Part shown: positions 32,501-40,194 of the stretch, in pieces | Layout of the letters: every line of letters starts with the position of its first letter | Numbering within the stretch: the first letter of the stretch is position 1 | Assembly (NCBI RefSeq): GCF_019443745.1 | Contig: NZ_CP050948.1 | Span: forward strand, 930,001-994,000 | DNA: 64,000 nucleotides | Direction of reading: 5' to 3' | Origin: Iamia sp. SCSIO 61187 | GTDB taxonomy: Bacteria; Actinomycetota; Acidimicrobiia; Acidimicrobiales; Iamiaceae | Program-made: the position numbers and the translations under genes | Notes under the pieces: model-generated | Seen by the model: the letters and a program-made list of their open reading frames with translations, nothing else | Told to the model about the DNA's origin: nothing | Database searches by the model: none

Positions 32501-35041
32501 GAGCCCCGTTCGCACCAGCGCGACGCGGTCGCCCGGATCCTGACCGACGGCCGCACACTGCTCGCCCACGCCGTCGGCGCCGGCAAGACCGCCACCATGG
32601 TCATGGCGGCCATGGAGCTGCGCCGACTCGGCTCGGCCTCGAAGCCCGCGGTGGTCGTCCCCAACCACATGCTCGAGCAGTTCTCCCGCGAGTGGCTCCA
32701 GCTCTACCCGACCGCCCGGATCCTCGTCGCCGACCGCGAGCGGCTCTCGAAGGACCGGCGCAAGGAGTTCGTCGCCCGTGCCGCCACCGGGGACTGGGAC
32801 GGGATCGTGTTCACCCAATCCGGGTTCGCCCGCATCCCCCTCGGCGCCGATCTCATGCGCGACTACCTGGCCCAGGAGATCGAGACGGCCCGAGGTGCGC
32901 TCGCCGGGTCACGCGACGGCCAAGGGCTGTCGGTCAAGCGGCTCGAACGCCGCATCGCGCAGATGGAGGAGAACTACAAACGCCTGCTCGCCGAGCACAC
33001 CAAGGACGACGGCGTGCGCTTCGAGGAGACCGGCGTCGACTTCCTCTTCGTCGACGAGAGTCACGCCTACAAGAACCGTCGGGTCGACTCCAGCATCGAC
33101 GGCGCCGCCAACACCGGATCGCAGCGAGCCCAGGACCTCGACTCCAAGCTGTGGGCGCTGCGCCGCGCCCACGGCCCTCGGGTCGTCACCTTCGCTACCG
33201 CGACCCCGGTGGCGAACTCGATGGCCGAGCTGTGGGTCATGCAGACCTACCTCCAGCCCGACCACCTTGAAGCCGTCGGCCTGAAGCCGTTCGACGCGTG
33301 GGCCGCCACCTTCGGACGCACCCACACCGCCCTCGAGCTCGCCCCCGATGGCGCGTCATACCGGATGCAGACCCGTTTCGCTCGGTTCCAGAACGTCCCG
33401 GAGCTCCTGACCCTCTACCGGCGAGTCGCCGACGTTCGCACCTCGGACGACCTCGACCTCCCCACTCCCACTGTGGCCGGCGGCCAGCCCGAGACGGTGG
33501 TCGTCGAACCGAGCGACGATCTCGTTGACTACGTGGCCGACCTCGCGGCGCGCGCCGAACGCATCCGCAACCGCTCCGTCGACCCCGCCGAGGACAACAT
33601 GCTCAAGGTCACCGGCGACGGACGACGCGCCGCGCTCGACCTCCGACTCGTCGGCCTCGACCCAGCCGCCGACCGAGCCAAGCTCGATGTCGCCGCCCAA
33701 CACATCGCCGCGATCCACCACGCCACCCGCGACCACCGCTACGCCGACGAGCACGGCCAGCTCACCCTCCGCCCCGGTGCGCTGCAGCTCGTGTTCTGCG
33801 ACGTCTCCACCCCTGCCGGCGACGGCTGGAACGCCTACGACGAACTGCGCACGCTCCTCGTGCGACGCGGCGTCGACCACGGTTCGATCCGCTACATGCA
33901 GTCCGCCCAGACCGACCAGGCCAAGGCCAACCTGTTCGCCGCCTGCCGCGACGGCAGCGTCGCCGTGCTCATCGGCTCGACCGAGACGATGGGTGTGGGC
34001 ACCAACGTCCAGGCCCGCGCTGTCGCCATGCACCACCTCGATGCGCCGTGGCGCCCGGCGGACATCGAACAACGCGACGGCCGCATCCTCCGCCAGGGGA
34101 ACCAGAACCCCGAAGTCCGCATCCTGCGTTACGTCAGGGAGGGCAGCTTCGACACCTACATGTGGCAGACCCTGGAGCGGAAGGCCGCGTTCATCGCCCA
34201 GGTGACTCGTGGCGACCTGCCCGACCGGGACGTCGATGACATCGGCGACCAAGCGCTCTCGTTCGCCGAGGTCAAGGCCCTCGCCACTGGTGACCCGCTC
34301 GTCCTCGAGAAGGCGGCGGTAGACGCCGATGTCGCCCGGCTCACCCGACTGGAACGCGCCCACCACGACGACCAGCACCGGCTCCGCCGCACGCACGAGA
34401 CAGCACTCGCTCGATCCGATCGAGCGACCGAGCGCGCCGGTCAGCTCGAGTCCGTGCTCGATCGGGTCATCGACACCCGCGGCGACCGATTCACCATGAC
34501 GGTCGACGGCCACCGGCACTCCAAGCGTGTCGAGGCCGGGGAGCACCTGCAACGGTTCATGGCCGAGCGCCTCGACCGGACGCCTCCGGAGACGAATGGA
34601 GCGATCCACGACATTGGCTCTCTCGGCGGCCTCACCATCACCGGCCAAGCCGTCACCACCATCGACGACGAGATCCGCCTCGCCGTCCCCGACGCCCACA
34701 TCGAGGTGACCTGGCCCGCCCTCGACTGGAAGCGCAGCGACCCGAGCGGACTCATCACCCGCCTCGAACGCCAGATCCAACGACTGCCCGACACCCTCGC
34801 CTCACTCCAAGCCGAGGGCGACACCGCTCGAGCGGAGGCCGATCGGGCCGCCGCCCGCATCGGCGCACCGTGGGACCGAGCCGAGGAGCTGACTGCCCTC
34901 CGACGTCGCCAAGGCGAGATCAACGACACCCTCGCCGCGGCCACCGCCTCCGACGAACCGTCGAGCGGCGAGCCTCCGGCCGCGGCCGTGACGGTCGACC
35001 CGGTCGTCCCTCGATCGCCCGGCGGCGGCCTGTCCCTATGA
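29594..35041 (+). CDS. Giant N6-adenine methylase + SNF2/DEAD helicase (DarB-like)
   Basis: 1815 codons if read from GTG 29594; the start is uncertain. Recognisable protein begins near nt 30165 (AKLRANLAALDVLRRC). The methylase domain has LEPGCGSGNF (SAM motif I, nt ~30478) and GNVPFAKV (motif IV, nt ~30663). The helicase has LLAHAVGAGKTATMVM (Walker A, nt ~32565), FLFVDESHAYKN (nt ~33045) and the C-terminal EQRDGRILRQGNQN. A coiled tail follows. This architecture is known from plasmid and ICE proteins related to the phage P1 DarB antirestriction protein and probably protects or processes incoming DNA. No ATG/GTG/TTG exists in this frame between 29594 and the conserved domain. Confidence 0.85.
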   Translation: MASDRSARRAPSNQLSLFDIELPPTEADTSAQEAHRDEPLRPARPRPQPEPPAGRLFADPRPGRVLRRSGGGDRRSDYRDPRPDPRPTPGRRGPGELPPTRLPGVGDGRGAGPDGPLPLPTGDDDGRGLRRGSGPGRSLPAARRDQPRDQPVAVADDPPARAEPSEPTRAERPPAFRPDGPDDLAPAGSTAKLRANLAALDVLRRCRDEDRWADAEEQAVLARWAGWGAVPKVFDERDEQFVAERAELRRLLGTEEAWAQARRTTLNAHYTSASVVNAMWGAASALGVDGPIRVLEPGCGSGNFLGLAPEDAVLTGVELDATTAKIADHLYGARTTIHTGAFEELRVEDGAFDMVIGNVPFAKVTPHDPRHNRGRHALHNYFLLKSLHLTRPGGIVMALTSRYTLDAHNPSARREMAGLADLVGAIRLPEGAFAKSSGTDVVVDLLVLRRRLPGAEQTGPSWEHAVTTSANGTGDRPGGDVEVNEYLVAHPDRVLGDLVTTRGMYRDDELSVAPTGNLDEQLPAALDRLVADATATGLRYVARSPTEAHRTRALPQATGDFDLTHAQDGSFVVTSKGEVAVVRGGVPVAYEPRFAKDGPELVRLVGLRDAARSVVAVQLDGGSEDDLRAAQQALADRYGSYLRVYGPINRSTRARTGRRDPETGEDIHRRMRPRMGGFREDPDWPLVAALELFDDETQQTRPAAIFHDRIIDPPHERHAVDTPDEAVAVCLDETGKVTADRVGELLGVDPTTARTRLGNLVYDEPDTGRLIPAAQYLSGNVRDKLTAARTAATTDDRYGSNVTALERVLPRQLDPVEITARLGSPWIPSRDVERFTAEVLDAAVDVEHLPQLGHWSARLRGGSRRSVALTSEWGTARADAITLLDAALNQRLHTVTDATDDGRRVRNDAETLAARDKQEALTTRFSVWVWEDPDRSERLAGRYNELFSSTVLPHHDGSHLTLPGLAASFEPRSHQRDAVARILTDGRTLLAHAVGAGKTATMVMAAMELRRLGSASKPAVVVPNHMLEQFSREWLQLYPTARILVADRERLSKDRRKEFVARAATGDWDGIVFTQSGFARIPLGADLMRDYLAQEIETARGALAGSRDGQGLSVKRLERRIAQMEENYKRLLAEHTKDDGVRFEETGVDFLFVDESHAYKNRRVDSSIDGAANTGSQRAQDLDSKLWALRRAHGPRVVTFATATPVANSMAELWVMQTYLQPDHLEAVGLKPFDAWAATFGRTHTALELAPDGASYRMQTRFARFQNVPELLTLYRRVADVRTSDDLDLPTPTVAGGQPETVVVEPSDDLVDYVADLAARAERIRNRSVDPAEDNMLKVTGDGRRAALDLRLVGLDPAADRAKLDVAAQHIAAIHHATRDHRYADEHGQLTLRPGALQLVFCDVSTPAGDGWNAYDELRTLLVRRGVDHGSIRYMQSAQTDQAKANLFAACRDGSVAVLIGSTETMGVGTNVQARAVAMHHLDAPWRPADIEQRDGRILRQGNQNPEVRILRYVREGSFDTYMWQTLERKAAFIAQVTRGDLPDRDVDDIGDQALSFAEVKALATGDPLVLEKAAVDADVARLTRLERAHHDDQHRLRRTHETALARSDRATERAGQLESVLDRVIDTRGDRFTMTVDGHRHSKRVEAGEHLQRFMAERLDRTPPETNGAIHDIGSLGGLTITGQAVTTIDDEIRLAVPDAHIEVTWPALDWKRSDPSGLITRLERQIQRLPDTLASLQAEGDTARAEADRAAARIGAPWDRAEELTALRRRQGEINDTLAAATASDEPSSGEPPAAAVTVDPVVPRSPGGGLSL
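29703..30056 (+). CDS. Small acidic protein nested in the 5' end of the giant methylase-helicase frame
   Basis: 117 residues from ATG 29703 (GGAGG ~15 nt upstream). Composition is that of a normal acidic protein (SQILDPDEFFAEAGEEIAAA; SYRRRGYQALATAEELVLTD; DPDLADRYRLLDEINRVINQ). Small proteins like this commonly precede large helicase-methylase genes in mobile elements. It lies wholly inside the longer frame from 29594 in another phase; codon quality favours this frame here, so the N-terminal ~155 codons of the giant ORF are probably its shadow. Confidence 0.7.
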   Translation: MNHYGQLALDHSRNHRPVAYSQILDPDEFFAEAGEEIAAAITETRDQILGPPRADEDLESYRRRGYQALATAEELVLTDHFLFQPETTTDEDFDEDPDLADRYRLLDEINRVINQSL

Positions 35042-35214
35042 GGAACCCCTGTCGCACATGGGCCGAACGGCCTACGCTTTCGGGATGGCATGGTTCGCCC
35101 CCGCTCCTCGACCCGGCACCGCCGGGTTCGACCGCGGGGACGCCAGCCGGCGGGGGAGCAGCGGGCAACGGACGTCAGTCCACCTTCCAAGCAGCGACAC
35201 CCCGGCGGCAGACC

Positions 35215-35769
35215 ATGGACCCGGAGACCAGCGGTAGCGGAAGCGAGCCGCCTGGCAAGGAACGGAGGCCCGTCACGGGCCTCCGACTTGAAGCGTTGCC
35301 TCCGTGCGCTGACCCCGCCTTCCCGGTCCTGCACGACTACTTCGAGATGGTCTACGGGCCGCTGATCGGTCCCGCCTCGACCCTGCTCGCACGGGCGCTC
35401 AATCGTCACCTCGCCGATGCCGGTGGCCCGGTCACCGTCTGCCCCATCGAGCTCTCTCTTGAGCTCGGCCTGCGCGCTAGTCATCGCGAGCCGGTGGGCA
35501 AGACCTCCCCACTGGCCAAGGCCATCGACCGCCTGGCCCAGCACCGACTCGTCACCCACCTCGGCGACGAGACCCTCGGAGTCGTGGTCAGCGTCCCGCC
35601 GATCACCGACCGCGGCGTCCCGAAGCTGCCGCGCTCGGCCCAGCGCGCCCACCGCCTGTTCGCCGCCACCTCCGAGCTGGCGCCGCAGAGCCCACGGGCA
35701 GCCCCCAGCGGACCGCCCGTGGGCGATCAGGAGCCGGGTGTCGGCTCGCCGTCGACAGAGGCCGAGTAG
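35215..35769 (+). CDS. Hypothetical protein, possible winged-helix
   Basis: 184 residues from ATG 35215; an in-frame ATG at 35038 overlapping the previous stop (ATGA) would add 59 Pro/Gly-rich residues and cannot be excluded. The core (FPVLHDYFEMVYGPLIGPAS ... VTVCPIELSLELGLR ... SPLAKAIDRLAQHRLVTHLG) looks like a winged helix-turn-helix. The tail is Pro/Ser-rich. Last gene of the coupling-protein operon; a replication or regulatory role is plausible, not shown. Its 3' end overlaps the convergent gene 35727-36101 by 43 bp. Confidence 0.55.
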   Translation: MDPETSGSGSEPPGKERRPVTGLRLEALPPCADPAFPVLHDYFEMVYGPLIGPASTLLARALNRHLADAGGPVTVCPIELSLELGLRASHREPVGKTSPLAKAIDRLAQHRLVTHLGDETLGVVVSVPPITDRGVPKLPRSAQRAHRLFAATSELAPQSPRAAPSGPPVGDQEPGVGSPSTEAE

Positions 35770-36101
35770 GTCCCGTCGGACTGGACGGCCCAGCGGACCA
35801 CCTGTCGCCCGGACGCGTCGCACAGGACCAGCGCGACGGTGGACGTGCCGTCGTTGTGTGAGATCGACTCCAAGACCGCGACCTGGTCGCCGTGGAGGGC
35901 GAGAGCGAGTTGAGCGGCGCCGCACACGTCGACGAGCCACGCGCGGGCGCTTCCGTCTTCGTCTAGCAGTTCCAGCCCGACGGTCGTATCGCCCTCGTAC
36001 GGGTCCCTGTCGGCCGCGATGCTCGCTCGGATCCGACCCTGGTCGTCGACGATCTCGAGCCGTCGGGCCCGCAAGACACCGGCCTCTGCCTCTGGTGTCA
36101 T
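35727..36101 (-). CDS. Hypothetical beta-rich protein
   Basis: 124 residues on the minus strand from ATG 36101 (GGGGGTG upstream); an ATG at 36203 would extend it with poor sequence. Repeated strand-like blocks, RRLEIVDDQGRIRASIAADR, GLELLDEDGSARAWLVDV and ALVLCDASGRQVVRWAV, suggest a beta-propeller or beta-roll-like small protein. The pattern LEIVDDQGRIRASI resembles repeats in some actinobacterial hypothetical proteins. No function assigned. Confidence 0.55.
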   Translation of the reverse strand: MTPEAEAGVLRARRLEIVDDQGRIRASIAADRDPYEGDTTVGLELLDEDGSARAWLVDVCGAAQLALALHGDQVAVLESISHNDGTSTVALVLCDASGRQVVRWAVQSDGTYSASVDGEPTPGS

Positions 36102-36248
36102 CGATGCACCCCCATGCGAATAGGAGGCGGGGGTCACCCATGTCGCCGGGCGAGAGCGCTGTCCGAAGCGGACCTCGGCAACGTACCTCTGCGTTAGAGG
36201 CAACGCAAACGCAGGCCCGAGGGGCGGGGCTTCCTACCCTGGCGGGTC

Positions 36249-36449
36249 GTGGGACGAATGGTGGATGCCGACGATCTGGTCAGCGCCAGCGAGATCGCGA
36301 CCCGCCTCGGGGCGAAGCGCCCCGGCGTCGTCCACGACTGGCGCCGCCGGCACCCGGACTTCCCCGAGCCTATCGCCAGGCTCGCCCTCGGCTACGTCTG
36401 GTCTTGGCCCGATGTCGCCGCCTGGGCACGAGTCACTGGACGGCTGTGA
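36249..36449 (+). CDS. AlpA/excisionase-like helix-turn-helix protein
   Basis: 66 residues from GTG 36249 (ATG 36258 is an alternative). VSASEIATRLGAKRPGVVHD, then WRRRHPDFPEPIARLALGYVWSW ending in DVAAWARVTGR, is the signature of small MerR-like HTH proteins of the AlpA/excisionase type, which recognise DNA through WRxxxPxFP and end in W..V.AW. It stands ~200 bp upstream of the defence operon. It may regulate that operon or direct excision of the element. Confidence 0.75.
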   Translation: MGRMVDADDLVSASEIATRLGAKRPGVVHDWRRRHPDFPEPIARLALGYVWSWPDVAAWARVTGRL

Positions 36450-36679
36450 CCTGGGGTGCACGCGTGGAGCCGTTGCGTTCGCGCGACTGGTGATCGACGG
36501 ACCGTCCGTCGCTGTCACGGTGGTGGCGTACCCTCTGATGGTCAGGTTGACGCGAGCCAAGAGGGGTCGGGGGGCCTGGCCACCGATCTCGAGATGCCCG
36601 AAATCCATCGATCTGTACGCAACCGATTCGCCACCCGTGCCGCACACCGCGGGTGTCCGGCGCGCCTGAAGAGGCTTCG

Positions 36680-39600
36680 TTGACGCGGCTTGAAGACCTT
36701 ACGAAGGGGACACGCGTCCGCGGTATCTCGCCGTCGGGGCCTGTGACGGTCATCGACGCGGACTGGATCGGCTCCGACGTGCTCAACCTCACGTATGAGG
36801 ACGCCAACGGGGCCATCGAGCGCGAGCTTGTCTATCGAACCAGCGAGCCGGACCTGAGCCTTGACGGCGATGGCCGGCCGTGGTCGCTCGATGCGGACCC
36901 ACGGCTGTTCACCCTCGTTTCCGAAGCGAAGCGAATCCAGCTTGCGTACCTGTTCGATCCTTTCCTCGCCGCTGAGGTCTCCGATGTCGACCCGCTGCCT
37001 CACCAGATCGAGGCCGTCTACACCGAGATGCTCACCCGGCAGCCGTTGCGGTTCCTCCTCGCCGATGATCCCGGAGCGGGCAAGACGATCATGGCTGGGC
37101 TGCTGATCCGCGAGCTCATCGTGCGCGGTGACCTCGAGCGATGCTTGGTGGTAGCTCCGGGCGGCTTGGTCGAGCAGTGGCAGGACGAGCTGGGCGAGAA
37201 GTTCGGGCTGGAGTTCGACCTCCTCTCACGCGACCTCATCGAGACCTCTCGGACGGGCAACCCGTTCACACAGCGACCTTTGCTTATCGCTCGGCTCGAC
37301 ATGCTCTCGCGCAACGAGGAGCTGGTGGATCGGCTAGCTCAGACCGAGTGGGATCTGGTGGTTGTCGACGAGGCTCACAAGATGTCGGCGACCTTCTTCG
37401 GCCAGGAGGTCAAGGAGACCAAGCGGTACCGCCTGGGCAAGCGACTGGGATTGATCGCTCGGAATCTGCTCTTGATGACAGCGACCCCTCACAACGGCAG
37501 GCCCGAGGACTTCCAGCTCTTCATGGCGCTTGTTGACGGCGATCGCTTCGCGGGCAAGTTCCGAAAGGGCGACCACAGCGCCGATCCGCCCCGGGACCTC
37601 ATGCGGAGGATGGTGAAGGAGGAGCTGCTCCGTTTCGATGGAACGAAGCTGTTCCCCGAGCGGGTCGCCTACACCGCGAAGTACCCACTCTCGCCTCTCG
37701 AATCAGCGCTCTACGAACGGGTGAGCGACTACGTGCGGGAGGGGATGAACCGGGCGGAACGGCTCGCCGACGGTGGCCGAAAGAACGTGGTCGGGTTCGC
37801 CCTGACGACGCTGCAACGGCGTCTCGCCTCTTCACCGCTTGCGATCCAACGCTCTCTTGAGCGGCGCCAGCGACGCCTTGCCGACAAGCTCGCTGAGGCA
37901 CGTATCGGGCAACGTGCACTGAACGCGCCGATCGATGTCGTGTCCGCACCCTCCCGCTTCCGACTTGATGACTTCGACGACTTCGATCCGGATGAGCTCC
38001 TTGAGTCGGAGCTGGAAGATGTCGAGGAGGAGGTCGTCGACGCCGCGTCCGCAGCACGCACGATCGCTGAGCTCGAGGCTGAGCTGCTCGAGCTGCGGGA
38101 CTTGGAGGACCTTGCCCGGAGGGTCTTGGCGTCAGGGGAAGATCGGAAGTGGGACGAGCTCGCCAAGCTGCTCGCCGACACGCCGGAGATGCTCGACGCG
38201 ACCGGCTCGCTGCAGAAGCTGATCATCTTCACCGAGCATCGCGACACCCTCGACTACCTCGTAGCGAAGCTCTCGCGGCTTCTCGGCAGTGACGACGCGA
38301 TCGTGTCGATCCACGGAGGGGTTCGTCGAGAGGATCGCCGGCGCGCCACGGAGCGGTTCACGCAGGACCGTGAGGTCCTGATCATGGTGGCGACCGACGC
38401 TGCCGGAGAAGGCCTCAACCTCCAACGCGCCCACTTGATGATCAACTACGACCTGCCGTGGAATCCCAACCGAATCGAACAGCGATTCGGGCGGATCCAC
38501 CGCATCGGCCAGGAGGACGTGTGCCGCCTGTGGAACCTGGTTGCTGAGGACACGCGCGAGGGGCAGGTGTTCGAGCGTCTGCTCAGCAAGCTCGATGAGC
38601 AGAGGGCCGCTCTCGGCGGCAAGGTCTTCGATGTCCTTGGGGAGGCCTTCAGCGACAAGTCGCTTCGGGATCTGTTGATCGATGCGATCCGCGCAGAGGA
38701 TCCGAAGCTCCAGCAGGCGCGCGCGGCGGCGGTCATTGATGTGACGATCGGTGATCGCATGCGCGAGCTGATCGATGCCCAGTCCCTCCTCACGGACCTG
38801 CTCTCCCCTGAGCACGTCAGCGAGATCCGCGACCAGATGCAGCGGGCGCAGGCGCGCAAGCTCCAGCCCTCCTACATCCGACGCTTCTTCCTCGAAGCGT
38901 TCGAGCAGCTCGGTGGCAGAGCGGTCCGCCGCGAAAGCGGTCGCTACGAGATCACGAGGGTTCCTGGCCGACTTCGCCAGTACGACAGCTCGGCAGGACT
39001 CGGGCGCCTCCTACCTACCTACGAACGCATCTGTTTCGAGCGAGAGCACGTGAGCGAGCCCGGCAAGCCGACGGCAGCGCTTCTCACGCCCGGCCATCCG
39101 CTGCTCGAAGCCACGATGGGCGTGTTGCTTGAGCGGCATGGCCCGGCACTGCAACAGGGCGCAGTCCTGGTCGATCCGAACGACTGGGGGTCGGAGCCGC
39201 GTGTTCTGGTGTACCTCGAGCACGAGATCGTCGATGGAACGCTCATCGAGGGAGGACAGCGCCGAGTCGTCTCCAAGCGGTTCGAGTACGTCGAGATCGA
39301 CGAAGCAGGAACGGTTGCCGACGCTGGCTATCACCCCTACATCGACTACCGAGCCCCCACCACCGAGGAGTCCGCAGCCGTTGTTGACCTCCATGATTCA
39401 GCATGGACGCGGGCGAATTTGACCGAGGTTGCTCAGCGCCACGCCATTGAGCACAACGCACCGAAGCACCTCTCCGAGGTCGAGGCTCGGGTACACGCCC
39501 GTGTCGACGCCACCGTCGCCGCGGTCGAGAAGCGGCTGAGTGAGGAGATCCGATACTGGGACGCTCAGGCGCTCAAGCTCAAGGATGCCGAGCTGGCCGG

Positions 39601-40189
39601 CAAGCGGAACGCGAAACTCAACTCCGCCCGCGCCCGCCAGCGCGCTGATGAAGCAGCCGAGCGCCTCGAGCGCCGACTCGGTGAACTGGCCCTCGAGCGC
39701 AAGCTCTCAGCCCGCCAGCCGAGGGTCACGGGTGGCGCCCTCATCATCCCAGCGGGGCTGCTCGCGACTCGCCTGGGCTCTGCGCCTCCAGCTCACGCGA
39801 GGGACACGCTGCGCTCGGACCAGCTCGCCGTGGCGGCCGTACTCGCAGCAGAGCGACGCCTGGGCCGGAACCCTCGTGAGATGCCGCACAACAACAAGGG
39901 CTACGACATCGAGACGCGCAGACCAGATGGCGACCTGACCTTCATCGAGGTCAAGGGCAGGGTCGTCGGGGCTTCCGACTTCACGATCACCGCCTCGGAG
40001 ATCCTCTGCGGCCTCAACAACGGCACTAATCACATCCTCGCCTTGGTGGAGGTCGCCGAGGACGACTCCACGACCGTCCGCTACGTCCGTGACCCGTTCA
40101 CTGGCCGTGCCCCTGAGCCTGGCTTCGGTGAGAATGCCCGAACCCTGGCCTGGCGCGACTACTGGACCCTCGCCTCCGACCCCGCTTGA
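36680..40189 (+). CDS. SNF2-type DEAD-box helicase with C-terminal DUF3883, defence operon gene 1
   Basis: 1169 residues from TTG 36680 (AAGAGG 7 nt upstream; GTG 36653 is the alternative). The N-terminal domain (TRLEDLTKGTRVRGISPSG) is followed by the helicase core: Walker A LLADDPGAGKTIMAGLLI (~130), WDLVVVDEAHKM (~227), LLLMTATPHNGRP, and the C-terminal lobe MVATDAAGEGLNLQRAHLMI with RIEQRFGRIHRIGQ (~602). The C-terminus has a DUF3883 (NKGYDIETRRPDGDLTFIEV followed by KGR), a PD-(D/E)XK-like fold. DrmD of class 1 DISARM has a similar core, but DrmA, DrmB and DrmC are absent here. It overlaps the next frame. Confidence 0.85.
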   Translation: MTRLEDLTKGTRVRGISPSGPVTVIDADWIGSDVLNLTYEDANGAIERELVYRTSEPDLSLDGDGRPWSLDADPRLFTLVSEAKRIQLAYLFDPFLAAEVSDVDPLPHQIEAVYTEMLTRQPLRFLLADDPGAGKTIMAGLLIRELIVRGDLERCLVVAPGGLVEQWQDELGEKFGLEFDLLSRDLIETSRTGNPFTQRPLLIARLDMLSRNEELVDRLAQTEWDLVVVDEAHKMSATFFGQEVKETKRYRLGKRLGLIARNLLLMTATPHNGRPEDFQLFMALVDGDRFAGKFRKGDHSADPPRDLMRRMVKEELLRFDGTKLFPERVAYTAKYPLSPLESALYERVSDYVREGMNRAERLADGGRKNVVGFALTTLQRRLASSPLAIQRSLERRQRRLADKLAEARIGQRALNAPIDVVSAPSRFRLDDFDDFDPDELLESELEDVEEEVVDAASAARTIAELEAELLELRDLEDLARRVLASGEDRKWDELAKLLADTPEMLDATGSLQKLIIFTEHRDTLDYLVAKLSRLLGSDDAIVSIHGGVRREDRRRATERFTQDREVLIMVATDAAGEGLNLQRAHLMINYDLPWNPNRIEQRFGRIHRIGQEDVCRLWNLVAEDTREGQVFERLLSKLDEQRAALGGKVFDVLGEAFSDKSLRDLLIDAIRAEDPKLQQARAAAVIDVTIGDRMRELIDAQSLLTDLLSPEHVSEIRDQMQRAQARKLQPSYIRRFFLEAFEQLGGRAVRRESGRYEITRVPGRLRQYDSSAGLGRLLPTYERICFEREHVSEPGKPTAALLTPGHPLLEATMGVLLERHGPALQQGAVLVDPNDWGSEPRVLVYLEHEIVDGTLIEGGQRRVVSKRFEYVEIDEAGTVADAGYHPYIDYRAPTTEESAAVVDLHDSAWTRANLTEVAQRHAIEHNAPKHLSEVEARVHARVDATVAAVEKRLSEEIRYWDAQALKLKDAELAGKRNAKLNSARARQRADEAAERLERRLGELALERKLSARQPRVTGGALIIPAGLLATRLGSAPPAHARDTLRSDQLAVAAVLAAERRLGRNPREMPHNNKGYDIETRRPDGDLTFIEVKGRVVGASDFTITASEILCGLNNGTNHILALVEVAEDDSTTVRYVRDPFTGRAPEPGFGENARTLAWRDYWTLASDPA

Positions 40190-40194
40190 GAGCC

